In this document: positions 51,313 to 62,545 of the stretch, piece after piece | How the letters are laid out: each line of letters begins with the position of its first letter | Numbering within the stretch: position 1 is the first letter of the stretch | DNA from: Massariosphaeria phaeospora | Lineage: Eukaryota; Ascomycota; Dothideomycetes; Pleosporales | NCBI GenBank assembly: GCA_011032825.1 | Contig: JAADJZ010000038.1 | Location: forward strand, 62,001 to 126,000 | Direction of reading: 5' to 3' | Length of the DNA: 64,000 bases | The notes under the pieces: model-generated | Seen by the model: only the letters and a program-made list of their open reading frames with translations | What the model was told of the DNA's origin: nothing | Database searches by the model: none | Position numbers and translations under genes: made by a program

Positions 51313-54300
51313 ATGACCTCCTCGACTCCGCACGACTCGCCCCCCGCGCCCCGTGCCATCCGCTTCGTGACAAACCACGATGGCCCCTATGCGAAGCGGC
51401 GCCGCATCAACTCGGCATGCCTCACGTGCCGCCGCAAGAAGACGCGCTGCTCCGGTTCGTCATGGCTGCAGTCGCATATGCGTGCTCACCGACGCGCTTT
51501 CTGACCATGATGCAGGCGAGCGTCCAGTGTGCTCGACATGCACGGCGAACAAACACGAATGCGCGGGATACGGCGACGACAACCAGCCAGCTGATGCGAG
51601 CAAGGACAAGGACGGCAAGAGAGCGGCACAGCGGGAGAGCAAAGCGTCAAGCAGTATGCCTACCTTACGCGTGAAAGTCGAGCCTACAGCCCAGGCCTCA
51701 ATACCATCGATTCGGCATACCGCCTACTTTGATCCCGACTCCTCGAATCATAACGAGGGCCGCACATCGAGGCACCATGGCGATAGTGGTATGCTCTGGG
51801 ATATATGCCTCTACATAATCTGGGACTGAATGCTACAGGACATACACGGTCGGCCACTCGAGACACGGGCACGCTCTCGCTGCAAACGCGGAACCGCATG
51901 CCCTACTTCCGCTACTTCGGGCCCACCGCAATCATGCCAGGGGTAAGAGAGGACCGATAACAAACTGGGTACGCTCCGTGGCCGTGTATGCCCCTGATAC
52001 GCCGTCGAGGATAGCGCCGTACCAGTTTCTCGAGACTGTTGGAATTCTGCTGACGCGCTCAGTTCAAGCAAATGGTCGTCAAAATCCGCGGGCAACAGCA
52101 TAGCGCTGGACACACGGCGTCGGATCGTAGGTGCTATACTGACTGTAGTATATTATAAACTGACAGATCGGCAGCTCTGGAGTCTTCGTCTAGTCTAGCC
52201 CACTCGGCGGGGTCCCCCTCCGAAGCTCCCACGCCTGCTGAAATACCCATCTACGATAATTCCGCCATGTCCCCGAGTCCGCTGATCACGCATCTTTGCA
52301 GCCTCTTCTTCGTCCATCTCGGCTGTAATTTCCCCTTCCTGCAGCAGAAGAGGTTCATGCGCGACCTAGAAGACAAGCAGGTCGACGCCATACTGGTGGA
52401 CGCGGTATGTGCCTTGGCAGCTCGTTTCTCGACCCACCCGAGTCTGGTGAATTCGGATACCCGTAACGATGGAGAGAACGAGAGCTTGGGTCTCCATGCC
52501 TCAGAAAGGGGCCAAGCATTTGCGCAGCGAGCGAAGTCGGCTATTCCGGACGCCTTCCCGGTAAGTGCTGACCAATATGTGCTGTTGGCTGTACTGATGC
52601 CAACTTCAGTGTCCGTCTGTCGCCGTTGTACAAGCCGCTCTTCTCCTGGCCTACGATGAATTTGGGGCCAGTCGCGACAGCGGTCTTTGGATGTACCTGG
52701 GCATCGCTATTCGAATGGCTCAGGACTTGGGCATGCAGACATTGGAAGGACTCAGATATGAAGGTCGCAATGGCCCGACACCGACGTCGGTCCAGACAGT
52801 TCCGCAGGGCCAGTCTGGGCCATCGCAAAGTCCGTTGGAGCTGCCACGCCTCTCGAGCGGCGACGCTGCAGAAGAGGAGCAGCGCGCTGTGGAACGTGAG
52901 CGCCTTGATACGTTCTGGTCGATATTCTTCCTGGATAGAGTCATCTCGTCTGGAACTGGTCGGCCGGTCACATTGCGCGACCAAGACATCGAGATCTCTT
53001 TTCCATCCCTAGAAGAGGTCGACTCCGAGTCTGGATGGTCACTGCCTTTCCCAGCTCTAATCCGCATCATACATCTATATGGTAGAGTTACGGATCTCCT
53101 CAACAGCATCAAGGAGAAGGCGCACATAACTGATCAAGTGAGGAGACAACTGGACACGTTGGAATACCACCTCACGGAGATCTATCAGAACTTGTCCCCA
53201 AAGCTCCACTTCAACGCTGTTAATTTTCAACATTATGTCAAAATCGATCAGGGCACTAATTTCTTGCTTCTTCATTGCTGGTTTCACACACTAATCGTCC
53301 TCCTACATCAGCCTACTCTACTCAAGACTTTCGAAGGCAGTATTCAGCCCCTGTCAAGCAATAGTCGGGAGCTATCTATGTCTTCTGCTAAGACAGTCGC
53401 GGACATTTTAGCATTTACCGAACTCATAGATGCAAAGACTGGCGTCGGGAATCCGTTCACAAGTCAACCTATCTATATCGCTGCGTGTGCCTTCTTACAA
53501 GAGACAGCACTGCATTCTGCGTCTTCTCAACCTCATTCCCGTCCGTCGAGCCCTCGCCCTCAGCGCGAACCCGATTCTACAACCAGCGGCAAGACGTCGC
53601 TAGACCACATGACCTTTGAGAAGTCTTCGGTTGAGACAACTAACGAACGCACGCACCCTCCACAGGATCACGACCAGAAGCAAGCTGCAAAGCATACTCT
53701 TCTCGCTTCAGCGGCCAATCAAAACTATCAGCGCTGTTTTAGGGCCATCAAGTCTCTAGAAACGTACTGGGCCGGTGTAAAGTACATCCTCACAGTCTTG
53801 GATCAGAAATCGAAGGGCGTAGGCGATCCGTTGCTGTATACGAGAGAAGAGATGGAGAGTGCACTGGAGGCTCCCAGCCCGGAACCCTCGTTCACGAGTC
53901 CGGGATGGCGACGAAGGCTGAGCCGGGGAGCGTATCTGACAACCCAGGATTTGACTGTAAGCGGAGCAAAGGTGCCTGCTGCCATTCGGAATAAAGGCGC
54001 TAGAACGCCGACGATTTCGGGCTCTCCAATGCCGCATCCTAGTCATGGTGATTATCTTCCTCGCTTCTTTACTGTAATCTCTGCTGACATGTGACACAGC
54101 AATCGGATGGTCTCTTACCGGCACCATGAACTCGCCTTCTACCAACGTAGCTGTCATGTACACTTCCGAGAACGGCCTCGCCCGCGAAGCGAAACCCTCA
54201 CACGCAACGCCGCAGTCTGTCGATTCAACACCATCGATTGCTTCAATCATGACCAATCCATCCCCCAGATTCGATACTACGCAATCTCTAACATCACCAT

Positions 54301-54764
54301 CGTCATTCTCGCCCTTCGATCCAACGTCTATGCCTCCGCCACCCGGTTCCTCAACATTCAACCCAGTACCCACGCCCGACCCGGTACTAGTGTCCCACGC
54401 CGACTTGCTCCTCAGCCTACACTCGCCGTTTCCGACGGCCTCACCCAACACAACCCACCCAGGCCTTCTCCATAATCATACATCCTTTGCCCGAGACTCT
54501 ATTTCCTCCACCATTTCGACTACCATGCCAAACCACATACCCGCCCCCTCGAACGATTTCTCACCCACGTTTGCGACGTATTCCACGCCTTCGGATTTTG
54601 TCTTTGGAGATATTGCCATCGATTCCCAGGACGTCGACATGAGTCTGCTGGGCGCGGAAATGCTGCCTTGGGATCTGGAGTACTTGCCCCATAACTTGTA
54701 CTTCGGAGACGCACCGTTTGGCGTTGGTGATGTGAATGACGAGGGAGTCGGGGCGCCAGATTGA
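51313..54764 (+). CDS. Zn2Cys6 transcription factor with fungal-specific TF domain (1023 aa)
   Basis: Seven exons, 51313-51454, 51516-51788, 51839-51942, 52063-52126, 52175-52560, 52610-54047 and 54100-54764, sum to 1024 codons. The Zn2Cys6 binuclear cluster is split by the first intron: KRRRINSACLTCRRKKTRC, SGERPVCSTCTANKHEC (six Cys). A conserved NRMPYFRYFGPTAIMPGFKQ segment follows. The fungal-specific TF domain occupies exons 5-6: LCSLFFVHLGCNFPFLQQKR, AVVQAALLLAYDEFGASRDS, GLWMYLGIAIRMAQDLGMQT, LDTFWSIFFLDRVISSGTGR with PVTLRDQDIEISFP. The C-terminal exon is Ser/Thr/Pro-rich then acidic (DMSLLGAEMLPWDLEYLPHN), like an activation domain. Target genes are unknown; it is adjacent to another regulator but not to a biosynthetic cluster. 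Confidence 0.92.
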
Positions 54765-54840
54765 GAGGATGCCAGATTGAAAGTACCAGTATTCTTATCT
54801 TCTCCGATCGCTACAGAAATGCGAACAATCAAGCCAGATC

Positions 54841-55131
54841 GTCGGATTGAATTGAACGGATTGCCAAGACCCAAAGCGTTCAAGTCAATCTAGCTATAAA
54901 ATATTAGCAATCCGTTCAATCTACTTGCCTGTGTTGAATTGAACGGAATGTTAGTGGATCGATTCATTCTGTACTTTCGGTGTCGATTTTGGGTGCGTTT
55001 GAGACGGCTGCCTCGAATCAATTCAATCCGTTCACCCCTCAAAACTCTGAACAATCCGTTCGATTCAATCTGGGTGAGATCTTTTACCGATTCTTTCGGT
55101 CTGTCGAACCGGATTGGCATGAACGGATGAT
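54841..55131. repeat. Cluster of GAACGGA/TCCGTTC motifs with a 14-bp inverted repeat
   Basis: ATTGAACGGATTGC (54851-54864) and its exact reverse complement GCAATCCGTTCAAT (54907-54920) form a perfect inverted repeat with a 42-nt spacer. The 7-bp core recurs in either orientation at about 54854, 54912, 54941, 55027, 55055 and 55121. Flanking ATTCAAT/ATTGAAT extends several copies. The cluster begins about 75 bp after the Zn2Cys6 stop codon. Confidence 0.8.
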
Positions 55132-55689
55132 TGCCAGCTCTGAGTCTATCTGTGTATTTGGTTTCGGGGTAGCGTCGAGGCTGGGAATCGGCATTCCGCT
55201 TTCATTTCGTGCTCGATTTGGTGGAATCTTTGGGGTAATTGCACGAGACTACTCACGCATGTGGGCGTTTCCTGCGCATCTCGAGACAGTTTTACGATGG
55301 TACAAGAATAGGCCTAGTTCCGCGGGGAGTTACGCATGACCGCCAGAAAAGGACACCCGCTCTAGCCACAAGCTAGAAAGCTGAGATGCGTAGCACTCTC
55401 ACTTCGACACGAACATAAGTATCGTACGTCAGAAGATTACAAGTGTCGCCGTACATGCTTGTGACGAAAACCTTGGAAGGCCGTGTAGACTACAAACCAT
55501 GTTGTGGCCACATATGTATCACCGCTTTCCCATATCCGATACGTCTTTTCCTGTTCTTCGTCACCTCCGATCACACGTCACGAAACACAAAGTTCGTTTA
55601 GAATTTGGGTCATCTGTCCCTGATATTGTTAAGAAATGCAGGCTGAGCCAACCACCCTCTCATCGTTGTTCTAAGCTTGAATACTCCCC
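55132..55689. other. Intergenic upstream of the STAND-N locus
   Basis: No supportable gene; presumed promoter of the decayed gene at 55690. Confidence 0.4.
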
Positions 55690-58600
55690 ATGGCCGACCC
55701 ACTGTCCATAATCGCAGCCGTCGTTGGCGTCGCCGCGGCCGGTGCTAGCCTTGCCAACTCTATTATCCGTACGAGCGAAAAACTCGTTGACGCACCTGAA
55801 TAAATGCGACGTATAGCATCGAGCATGGGACATCTTTCCTCCATCCTCGAGGACATGGCTTCTGTCCTTGAAGAAGGGCATGCAGCCAATGCATATAGCC
55901 CTAAAGTGCTGACCGACACAGCTTCGATTGTCGAGAGATTCAAGGCCGTGCAGACGAAGGTGGAGAAAGTCGTGAAGAAACAAAAGCGGTCCAAACTGCG
56001 TGTTGGTCTACGATGGATTTTCGATGCCGGCAAGGTCATGGACTACCTGAACGAGATTGAAGCGTTGAAGTCTACGCTGCATCTTATACTATCCATCATA
56101 CATCTAGCCAAAGAACGAAAAGGTCCTGGAGGGAATATCGAAAAGTGGGTGGAGTGTTTGCATCGTTCATCGCACATGCTGACAGACTAGGGGAAACGTT
56201 TTCGGAATCTTGTGGAGATCGCCATGCGGGATAATCGGCAGAAAATCATTATAGGGGGCCTCCAGAGTCAAACGATGCGAAAGGGAAGCTTGCGGACCCC
56301 TGATCGAATCACGGAGGTGAACCTTCTTACCGATACAGGCGATGATCCTACTGTCAGTGAAGAGGATGCGTCAGGGCTCATCAGTGGCGGTGGTTCAGGG
56401 GCAATAGATGAAGGCCCTCATTGCGAGCCACCTAGGGAGACCAGTGTTTCTCCGGATATGTCTGACCGGACTGACTGTGACGCGGATTCTGGTGCAATAG
56501 ATGAAGGCCCTCACTGTGAGCCACCTCGGGGGACCGATGTTTCTCCGGATATGCCCGACCAGACTGAGTGTGACACGGATTCTGCCAGCTGGATGTATCA
56601 ACTCGTGTTCCTCCCTGGCCTAGTTACAATAGCGCACGAAAGCGAAAGAAGCCTGATCGTGCACGAAAGTGGTGCTGTTCAACTGGCACGGAGAGACGAT
56701 ACGAGTAGTCCTCCGCTACCGCTAGTGCCTGTGGAATCGCTCATGCGGATACAGTTGCATGAAGCCGTGGCTAAACTTCTGGTTCATTGGACACTTCTAG
56801 ACAAGGAGCAAATTAGGTCGATTGCATATGAGACGCAAGGAAAACAGGCCATGGACGATCTTGCAGCAGAGTCAGACAGCGGTATTGCACAGGATCTTCC
56901 CCAACAAGACGACGTTGTAAGTGACGTTGAAGAACAGAGCTCACAAGATGAAGGATCTGCACTTCACCAAGAAGTTCCCGAGCCTGAGGAACATGAAGAG
57001 CCTGCAAAAGAGGCTAGAGAATCTTACCGTCCACAGCAGCGCCCTCCAAGTCGACGACGGCAGCGAATGCCTAGCCCACACCAGCGTCGTGGTTACGCAA
57101 GACCTGAAATATCTGACCCAGCCGATGATGCGTACGTGGAAGGTTACCGACCAGACGCCTATTCTAATCGTCGCGGGTACAAGACTAGACGAGAACTCGA
57201 AGCCCAGCTAAGTCGAGCGCACTGGATGGAAGAACGTCTTCGGAAGTACGAAAACGAGAAGAAAGATCGGGAGCAGAGACTGGAGGTCGACCGAGCCCAG
57301 CTTCTCCGTGAGCAAAAAGAGAGGAGGGCAAAAGAAGAGGGGAAACGTGTAGCTGAGGTATGGGAAAGAGATTGTGTGCGGGAAAGAGAATTGGAATGTC
57401 TTAGGGAAGAAAAGCAAGTCAGAGATGCTGAAAAGGAACACGAACGTCGTCTCGCGGAAGCTGAGCAGATATACAAGCAGAGCATGCTCGAAACGGAGTT
57501 GATGTCTCTGAAAGTGGAGCGACTCGCCTATGATCCGGAGGCCGATCGTGAGAAATTATAGCAGAGTATCAAGCAGATCAGGCTAAAAACCCTGAGGAAG
57601 CTGAGATAAACAGATATGCTATCATCACTGAATTCAGGATTGAAGAGTTGAAAAAGCGGACGAGAGAAGAAGCACTCCAGGCTAAGGTGGTCGCGAAGTA
57701 TGAATCGGATAGGACCCAGCTCGAAATTCAGAATGAGATAGCTACTCAATTCCGCAGGCGGATAGAATCTCCTAATAGGACTTATCAAAGCCCCAACACA
57801 GACGGGTTTTACATCTTGTCGGACCCGGATCACGCGCAAATAGCTCACGAAGGTTTCAATCGTATCAGGATGCACCGCCGAGCACAAGCCTTCGCCGAAG
57901 CAGGAAATCATTACGACAACGGAATAGCAGCCACCCGTGTTGGTAGCCCCGTACCTGAAGCCAGCGACTCATGCAGCACCAATGAATGTACCCGCAATCT
58001 CGATTCTAAGATCCTGCTCCCAACAGACTACGAGGATCAGTCACCTCAAACCCGAACTCTCTGTACCACATTAGCAGATCACGGCATAGACACCCTATTC
58101 GAGCTCCGTTCCAGCCGCGCTCGCAACTCCACGTCATTACAGGTACCAAGCTATAGTCCTTCGTTCAGCGCGAACAATATAGTGAAAGGCACGCTACTAT
58201 GGGAGGCTTCCAGCACACCAGGAGGCAGTGAACTCTACGACACGCTATGCGATAGTGGATGGAGACCAGTGTACATGCGTGGATGCGGTAAGGAAGAGCC
58301 CTCGCAAACGCGCTTTTAGCCCTCCCACAAAGGGAAATACATACTAAGCTAGCTGCGCAGATGCTGGGCAAACCTGGTATCACGGCCCCGATCCGGTGCA
58401 CGTGCGATTCTTGCAGCCAGACTACGTTCCGCAGCTCGGAAATCCGCGGTCGGCTCGCGATACCGGCTCGTATCTTCTCATCGGCAGCCAGTGGATAGAG
58501 GAAGATGCGTTGAAAGTAGGGGGCTACGACTATCGGTATCTGCCTTTGGGGTTCTGTGTCCTGGAGCCGGACCTTCGCTACGTACGTACATGCTTTCCTC

Positions 58601-58870
58601 TGATTCTCCTCCTCGGTCAGCGCTAAAACATGGTTCCCGTAGGATGATTTACTTTCCATCGTCACGACTTCTTTCCTTTTGCGCGAGACTAGTCTGCGCC
58701 GAGTAGCGAGGAAATGTGTGGCACGGCTTCGGGGAAACGCAAACGCAACTGAGTCGCCTAGGGGATCGATGGTTGTTAGTTCTGGAATGGAGTATGCGAT
58801 TGGTTTGCCGGGACTGCTTGATGGTAAGGGGAGCGGTGAGGGGATAGTTGCAGGTAATAGTCACGTTTGA
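55690..58870 (+). pseudogene. Decayed gene with fungal STAND-type N-terminal domain and coiled coil
   Basis: The N-terminus MADPLSIIAAVVGVAAAGAS, RTSEKLVDAPE, MRRIASSMGHLSSILEDMAS and RFKAVQTKVEKVVKKQKRSK match the N-terminal domain found on many fungal NLR-like (STAND) and related proteins. The frame is broken by TAA at 55801-55803 and TAG at 56188-56190, then stays open to about 57550, where a one-base shift moves coding to the frame of EYQADQAKNPEEAEINRYAI. That frame runs to about 58286, then two in-phase introns lead to exons ending at 58870. The middle has a two-unit 31-aa repeat, MYQLVFLPGLVTIAHESERS, and a Glu/Arg-rich coiled coil of more than 100 residues. The C-terminal part (TWYHGPDPVHVRFLQPDYVP) is unrecognised. 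No NACHT or NB-ARC domain is seen. Confidence 0.68.
56395..56580 (+). repeat. In-frame tandem repeat, two 93-bp units
   Basis: Units 56395-56487 and 56488-56580 encode SGAIDEGPHCEPPRETSVSP and SGAIDEGPHCEPPRGTDVSP, each followed by an 11-residue acidic end (DMSDRTDCDAD / DMPDQTECDTD). Most differences are single transitions. The unit length is a multiple of three, so the reading frame is kept. Confidence 0.9.
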
Positions 58871-59155
58871 ATTGAGTATTTTAATTCATATTAGTGCTGT
58901 TTGTTGTTTCGTATTTGATTGGGTTTTGCTCAACTACGCGTTTTGTTCACTGTCGGCTACAAATTCTTTCTGAATTGATCTTTACGTTACAATTGAGAAG
59001 ATTTCCATTCGTAATTTGCTACTGTTTCATTGGGCCAGCTAATTCTGGACGTAAGCAGGAAGGTGCAAACTTACAGCAACAAACACACTTAGCGACCTCG
59101 AGATCCAGCACTAGACCCTCTGTTCAGCACCTTGCTCTTTGATTCACCCAAATCC

Positions 59156-60091
59156 ATGGATTACCCGTTCAAAATGGATTCCACACAACAGGTGATGCCA
59201 GAGTGGGATGCCGCCCGCAGGAAACGATTCATGGAGGATCCCGGAGCACCGAAGTTCGACGAACCAGCCGAGATCCTGTACAACACGAGTTTAGAATTGA
59301 GTCAAGCTCCAGATGGACCAGACTATGCCTTCGTGACTATCAAGCCAAAGGCGCCGATCGACGAACGAGCAGAGCGTGCCAGTGCCGAACAATGGGTCAA
59401 AGACAAGAAGGTGGCTGAGCCCGACCTTTTGAGGCTCCACTTACGAACGGGAGTCTTGGAAGTTAGAACGATACTCGCCGTAAATCTCGGCCAGCGCAGG
59501 CAAGGTCTCAGGCATGAGATAATCCGTCACGTGCTCCTCTCGAAGATCGCCAATACCGTGGTTAGCGTCTACAGTGAGCCCAGATCAATCTACGACAACA
59601 CTCGCGGATACCATGACGGCGAGTGGCTTACTGGGGTGCGGCTCCTATACCAAGATTCAGACATCCCGCTGCAGGATGGCCGGGGCGCACCAGAGCGTGT
59701 TTACCTGGACTCAGTGGACGCCGTCGCAATCAACCACGCACTCTGGAGCCTCGAGCAAACCGCAGAGGTCTGCCACGGACTCCGGGGCCTCGAGGCCATC
59801 ACCCTTTACACCGTCGTGGTTCTGCTCGACGATCGCAACCCCTGGCGAGAAATGCTGGGAACAATCCTGCATGAGAAGCGTTTAGAACCGGCTGCCGTGA
59901 TTTGCGCCGACGTCACGCGAGATGCTCCGGCTAATTCGTCAAGTCGCGACGTGCACTCGCCGAAGCTGGAAGCCCTGCTCAGACATATTGACTACTACGC
60001 CGCGTATCCCTGGATCGCCGAGGAGCACCGGAGTGAGAATGGCCAGGACGTTATTGTTCCGGCGATCTGGATCTATATTAGGAAGACCTGA
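59156..60091 (+). CDS. Hypothetical protein (311 aa)
   Basis: Single exon from the first ATG at 59156 (MDYPFKMDSTQQVMPEWDAA). No signal peptide or membrane segment. The middle reads EVRTILAVNLGQRRQGLRHE, YDNTRGYHDGEWLTGVRLLY and INHALWSLEQTAEVCHGLRG, followed by LEAITLYTVVVLLDDRNPW. The C-terminus ends in YYAAYPWIAEEHRSENGQDV then IWIYIRKT. It has the look of the 2EXR/F-box-like family without the N-terminal motif, but I cannot assign it. The continuous frame and amino acid balance support a real protein. Confidence 0.62.
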   Translation: MDYPFKMDSTQQVMPEWDAARRKRFMEDPGAPKFDEPAEILYNTSLELSQAPDGPDYAFVTIKPKAPIDERAERASAEQWVKDKKVAEPDLLRLHLRTGVLEVRTILAVNLGQRRQGLRHEIIRHVLLSKIANTVVSVYSEPRSIYDNTRGYHDGEWLTGVRLLYQDSDIPLQDGRGAPERVYLDSVDAVAINHALWSLEQTAEVCHGLRGLEAITLYTVVVLLDDRNPWREMLGTILHEKRLEPAAVICADVTRDAPANSSSRDVHSPKLEALLRHIDYYAAYPWIAEEHRSENGQDVIVPAIWIYIRKT

Positions 60092-60212
60092 CTTTCGACA
60101 GGCTGGCGCAGAGGGGGTGGGAAGTTTCTCTGTTCATTTGATACCGTTCCGGGGGTTTCCTGACTACACTCCTGGAGTTGTATGTGGGGACCATTGTTCA
60201 CTGGGTATGTAG

Positions 60213-60342
60213 TCAATAGAATGCATTGCTTGGTATGGTAGATACAGTGGGGCTTTGTGAAGATAAAGGCGAACTGTCTACGAGTTGCTAGAAAATCCTA
60301 TACTGCCAAGAGGATCGCCCAGGTCTGTTTTCATCAGCAATG
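60213..60342 (+). repeat. Dispersed repeat family 1, copy D
   Basis: GCATTGCTTGGTATGGTAGATACAGT, GGGGCTTTGTGAAGATAAAG, GAGTTGCTAGAAAATCCTATACTG, CCAAGAGGATCGCCCAGGTC and TCATCAGCAATGA follow the family order. The last block also occurs in copy B as TCAATCAGCAAT. It sits between the hypothetical gene at 59156 and ATP12. Confidence 0.75.
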
Positions 60343-60474
60343 AACTCCCCGGGCGGGGCCCTAAAGCCCACGAAACCTGGAAGGTTTAGCCGACCATGCC
60401 AAGATGGAAACACCAGCCGAGCGCAACACCAAAAAGACCGAGACGCTGAGCTCGTCAATCAATCACGATCTTCA

Positions 60475-61610
60475 ATGGAAGCAATGCGTCCCACGCTCAC
60501 GAAATTGCGACTCTTTGCACCCAGTCGAGCGCCGCGCCCGCTCTATCGCTGCCTACACACATCCGCATCGCGACATGCCACTCCGTTACCGCATCCTTCG
60601 GTTCCAGGTCCACCGCCAGAAACACCCACGCCGCAAGCATCGGATGCATTAGACAGAGTCGCACGCAAACGAAAACAGGCAGAGCTGCTAAACCAGGCAC
60701 GAGAGGTGCGCGCGTCACCGACGAAGTCGAAAACGCTGCTCCAGAAGCGGTTTTGGAAGGATGTAGTAGTAAAAGAGACGCCAGGTACGGTGGATTGATG
60801 CTCCTACAGATGCGGTACTGATGCTGCCAAGAGGGGTTCCAGGTGTTTCTCGACAGCAGACCGGTCCGCACGCCATCCAAAGAGATCCTCACCCTCCCGT
60901 CGTCGAAGCACCAGCTCGCCACCGCCATTGCCCTCGAATGGGACCTACTGCTGAGCGCACAACAAGCGCTAAAGACACACTACATACCCATGACCTCGCT
61001 CGCCGCACGTGCCGTCGACATTGAGAATACGGAAGCGGAAGGGAACACCAAGATCCGAGGCGATACAATAGACATGCTGATGCGGTACCTGAGCACGGAT
61101 ACGCTGCTATGCTGGGCGGAGGAGAAGAGCCTCCACGACGCGCAGAACAGCGTGCCGTCACTGCGGAAGGCGCAGATGGAGGCGGCATTCCCCATCATCG
61201 CCTACCTGACAACGCACGTATGGCCAGGCGTCGAGATCAAACCCATCCTCGAGCCCGACAGCATCATGCCCATCGCCCAGCCGGACATGACGCAGGCAGT
61301 TTTACGCGGGTGGTTAACGAATCTCCCAGCCTTCGAGCTCGCCGGGTTAGAACGCGCGGTGCTGGCGTCAAAGAGTCTGCTGGTGGGCGTGAGGCTCGTC
61401 CACGAGTGGGGCGAAGCATTTGCGCAAGCACGCGGGGCTGGTGGCGCGGCCCGCTTCGGCATACAAGACGCGGCCGATGCGGCGAGTCTGGAAGTGCGGT
61501 GGCAGACGCGGCAGTGGGGCGAGGTGGAAGACACGCACGACGTCGAGAAGGAGGACATGAAGCGCCAGCTAGGGAACGCTGTGCTACTGGTGGGCGGGGA
61601 GAATGCGTAG
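60475..61610 (+). CDS. ATP12: ATP12 chaperone, mitochondrial F1-ATPase assembly
   Basis: ATP12 binds free F1 alpha subunit in the matrix and is needed to assemble F1. Two exons, 60475-60784 and 60832-61610, with a 47-nt intron, give 362 aa. The N-terminus (MEAMRPTLTKLRLFAPSRAP, RPLYRCLHTSASRHA) is a mitochondrial presequence. The family core follows: KRFWKDVVVKETPEGFQVFL, DSRPVRTPSKEILTLPSSKH, LATAIALEWDLLLSAQQALK, HYIPMTSLAARAVDI, MLMRYLSTDTLLCWAE, and the C-terminal LRGWLTNLPAFELAGLERAV, which includes the conserved Glu region used for alpha binding. A start at 60484 is equally possible. No defect seen. Confidence 0.94.
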
Positions 61611-61774
61611 GCTGGCTGACGAAGCGCAATGCTCCGTATAGACGATAGAAAGAAGGTAGGTAACGTGTCATAGTTTGTAATACTATACCAGGATGCAGTA
61701 CGCGTACGTTTCCGGCCTCTTGCGGAAACCAGATCTCCGGAACTACCTGTGACTAAAGCCCTAACTATCTAAAA

Positions 61775-61931
61775 TTTAGATTTTATACTATGTCTTGTAA
61801 TATTAAGTAAACGCTGTAGTTATAAAGAATTGTAGCTTTATATAGTTATATTGCTGCGTTAGAAAATCCTTTTAGAGGCGCGTCGTTTTATCTCTTTAGT
61901 TTCTAAAGAGTCTGTTTTCCGTAAGAGTCCC
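61775..61931 (+). repeat. Dispersed repeat family 2, copy Q
   Basis: The most complete copy: TTAGATTTTATACTATGTCTTG, AGTAAACGCTGTAG, AATTGTAGCTTTATATAGTT, ATATTGCTGCGTTAGAAAATCC, TTTTAGAGGCGCG, TTTTATCTCTTTAG and CTGTTTTCCGTAAGAGT. Compared with copy P at 37373 the differences are mainly C to T and G to A. A short palindrome (ATCTAAAATTTAGAT) marks its left end. Confidence 0.82.
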
Positions 61932-62002
61932 CCTGTAATAGAACTCCCTGCTAATTAACGAGTCTCAATCACGTCTTCATACCTTTACTAGTTGTATCCT
62001 AC

Positions 62003-62100
62003 TATATCTCCCTATGGTCGATACAATAGGCGTTGCAGAGATAAAACGAGCTCTTTGAATAGTGCTAAAATGCTATATGCAGTCAAGAGGATTGGAAGAA
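62003..62100 (+). repeat. Dispersed repeat family 1, diverged copy E
   Basis: CCCTATGGTCGATACAATAGG, GTTGCAGAGATAAAACGAG, TGCTAAAATGCTATATGCAG and TCAAGAGGATTGGAAG follow the family order, but the GGGCTTTGTA core is altered. Confidence 0.55.
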
Positions 62101-62545
62101 TTCGGTCACAACATGTCAGGGCGGTGGCCATGCAGTCAGCATAGCCATGACGATGCGCGTCGACATGCGGACATCGGGGCTGACTTCTCCGAGCTGGCTC
62201 TATATTGAGTTATTTGAGTTATTGTGCGATAGATATATCTAGAGAGAGTAGTAGACTAGCTGCAGATGCTCTGTCCAGTCTACTCGCTGATTATTAAGCC
62301 GTCAAGGAGGTGGTCTGGGCCTTGCTAGCTGTGATTGGGCGCTGCCGATCCCCGGATCCCCCGAACGCCCCTGAACCCCGCCCCGCTGCGGGCTGCTCGA
62401 CGACGGTGATTGTGTACTATAACAGAGTCGCACACGACGCACACGACGCCGCCCTCCTGCCCGGTCAGTGTCACGCCCGCTGTCTGAGTCTGGCCCCCTC
62501 CCCCGCAGCGCGCTCCCACGTCGGCGTGCTTGGCCCACGAGCAAA

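Larger units (their letters stand above)
61611..62545. other. Intergenic with two different repeat-family copies
   Basis: Between ATP12 and the oxysterol-binding protein gene. It holds a family 2 copy (61775-61931) and, about 70 bp later, a family 1 copy (62003-62100). The remainder is G/C-rich promoter sequence. Confidence 0.55.
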
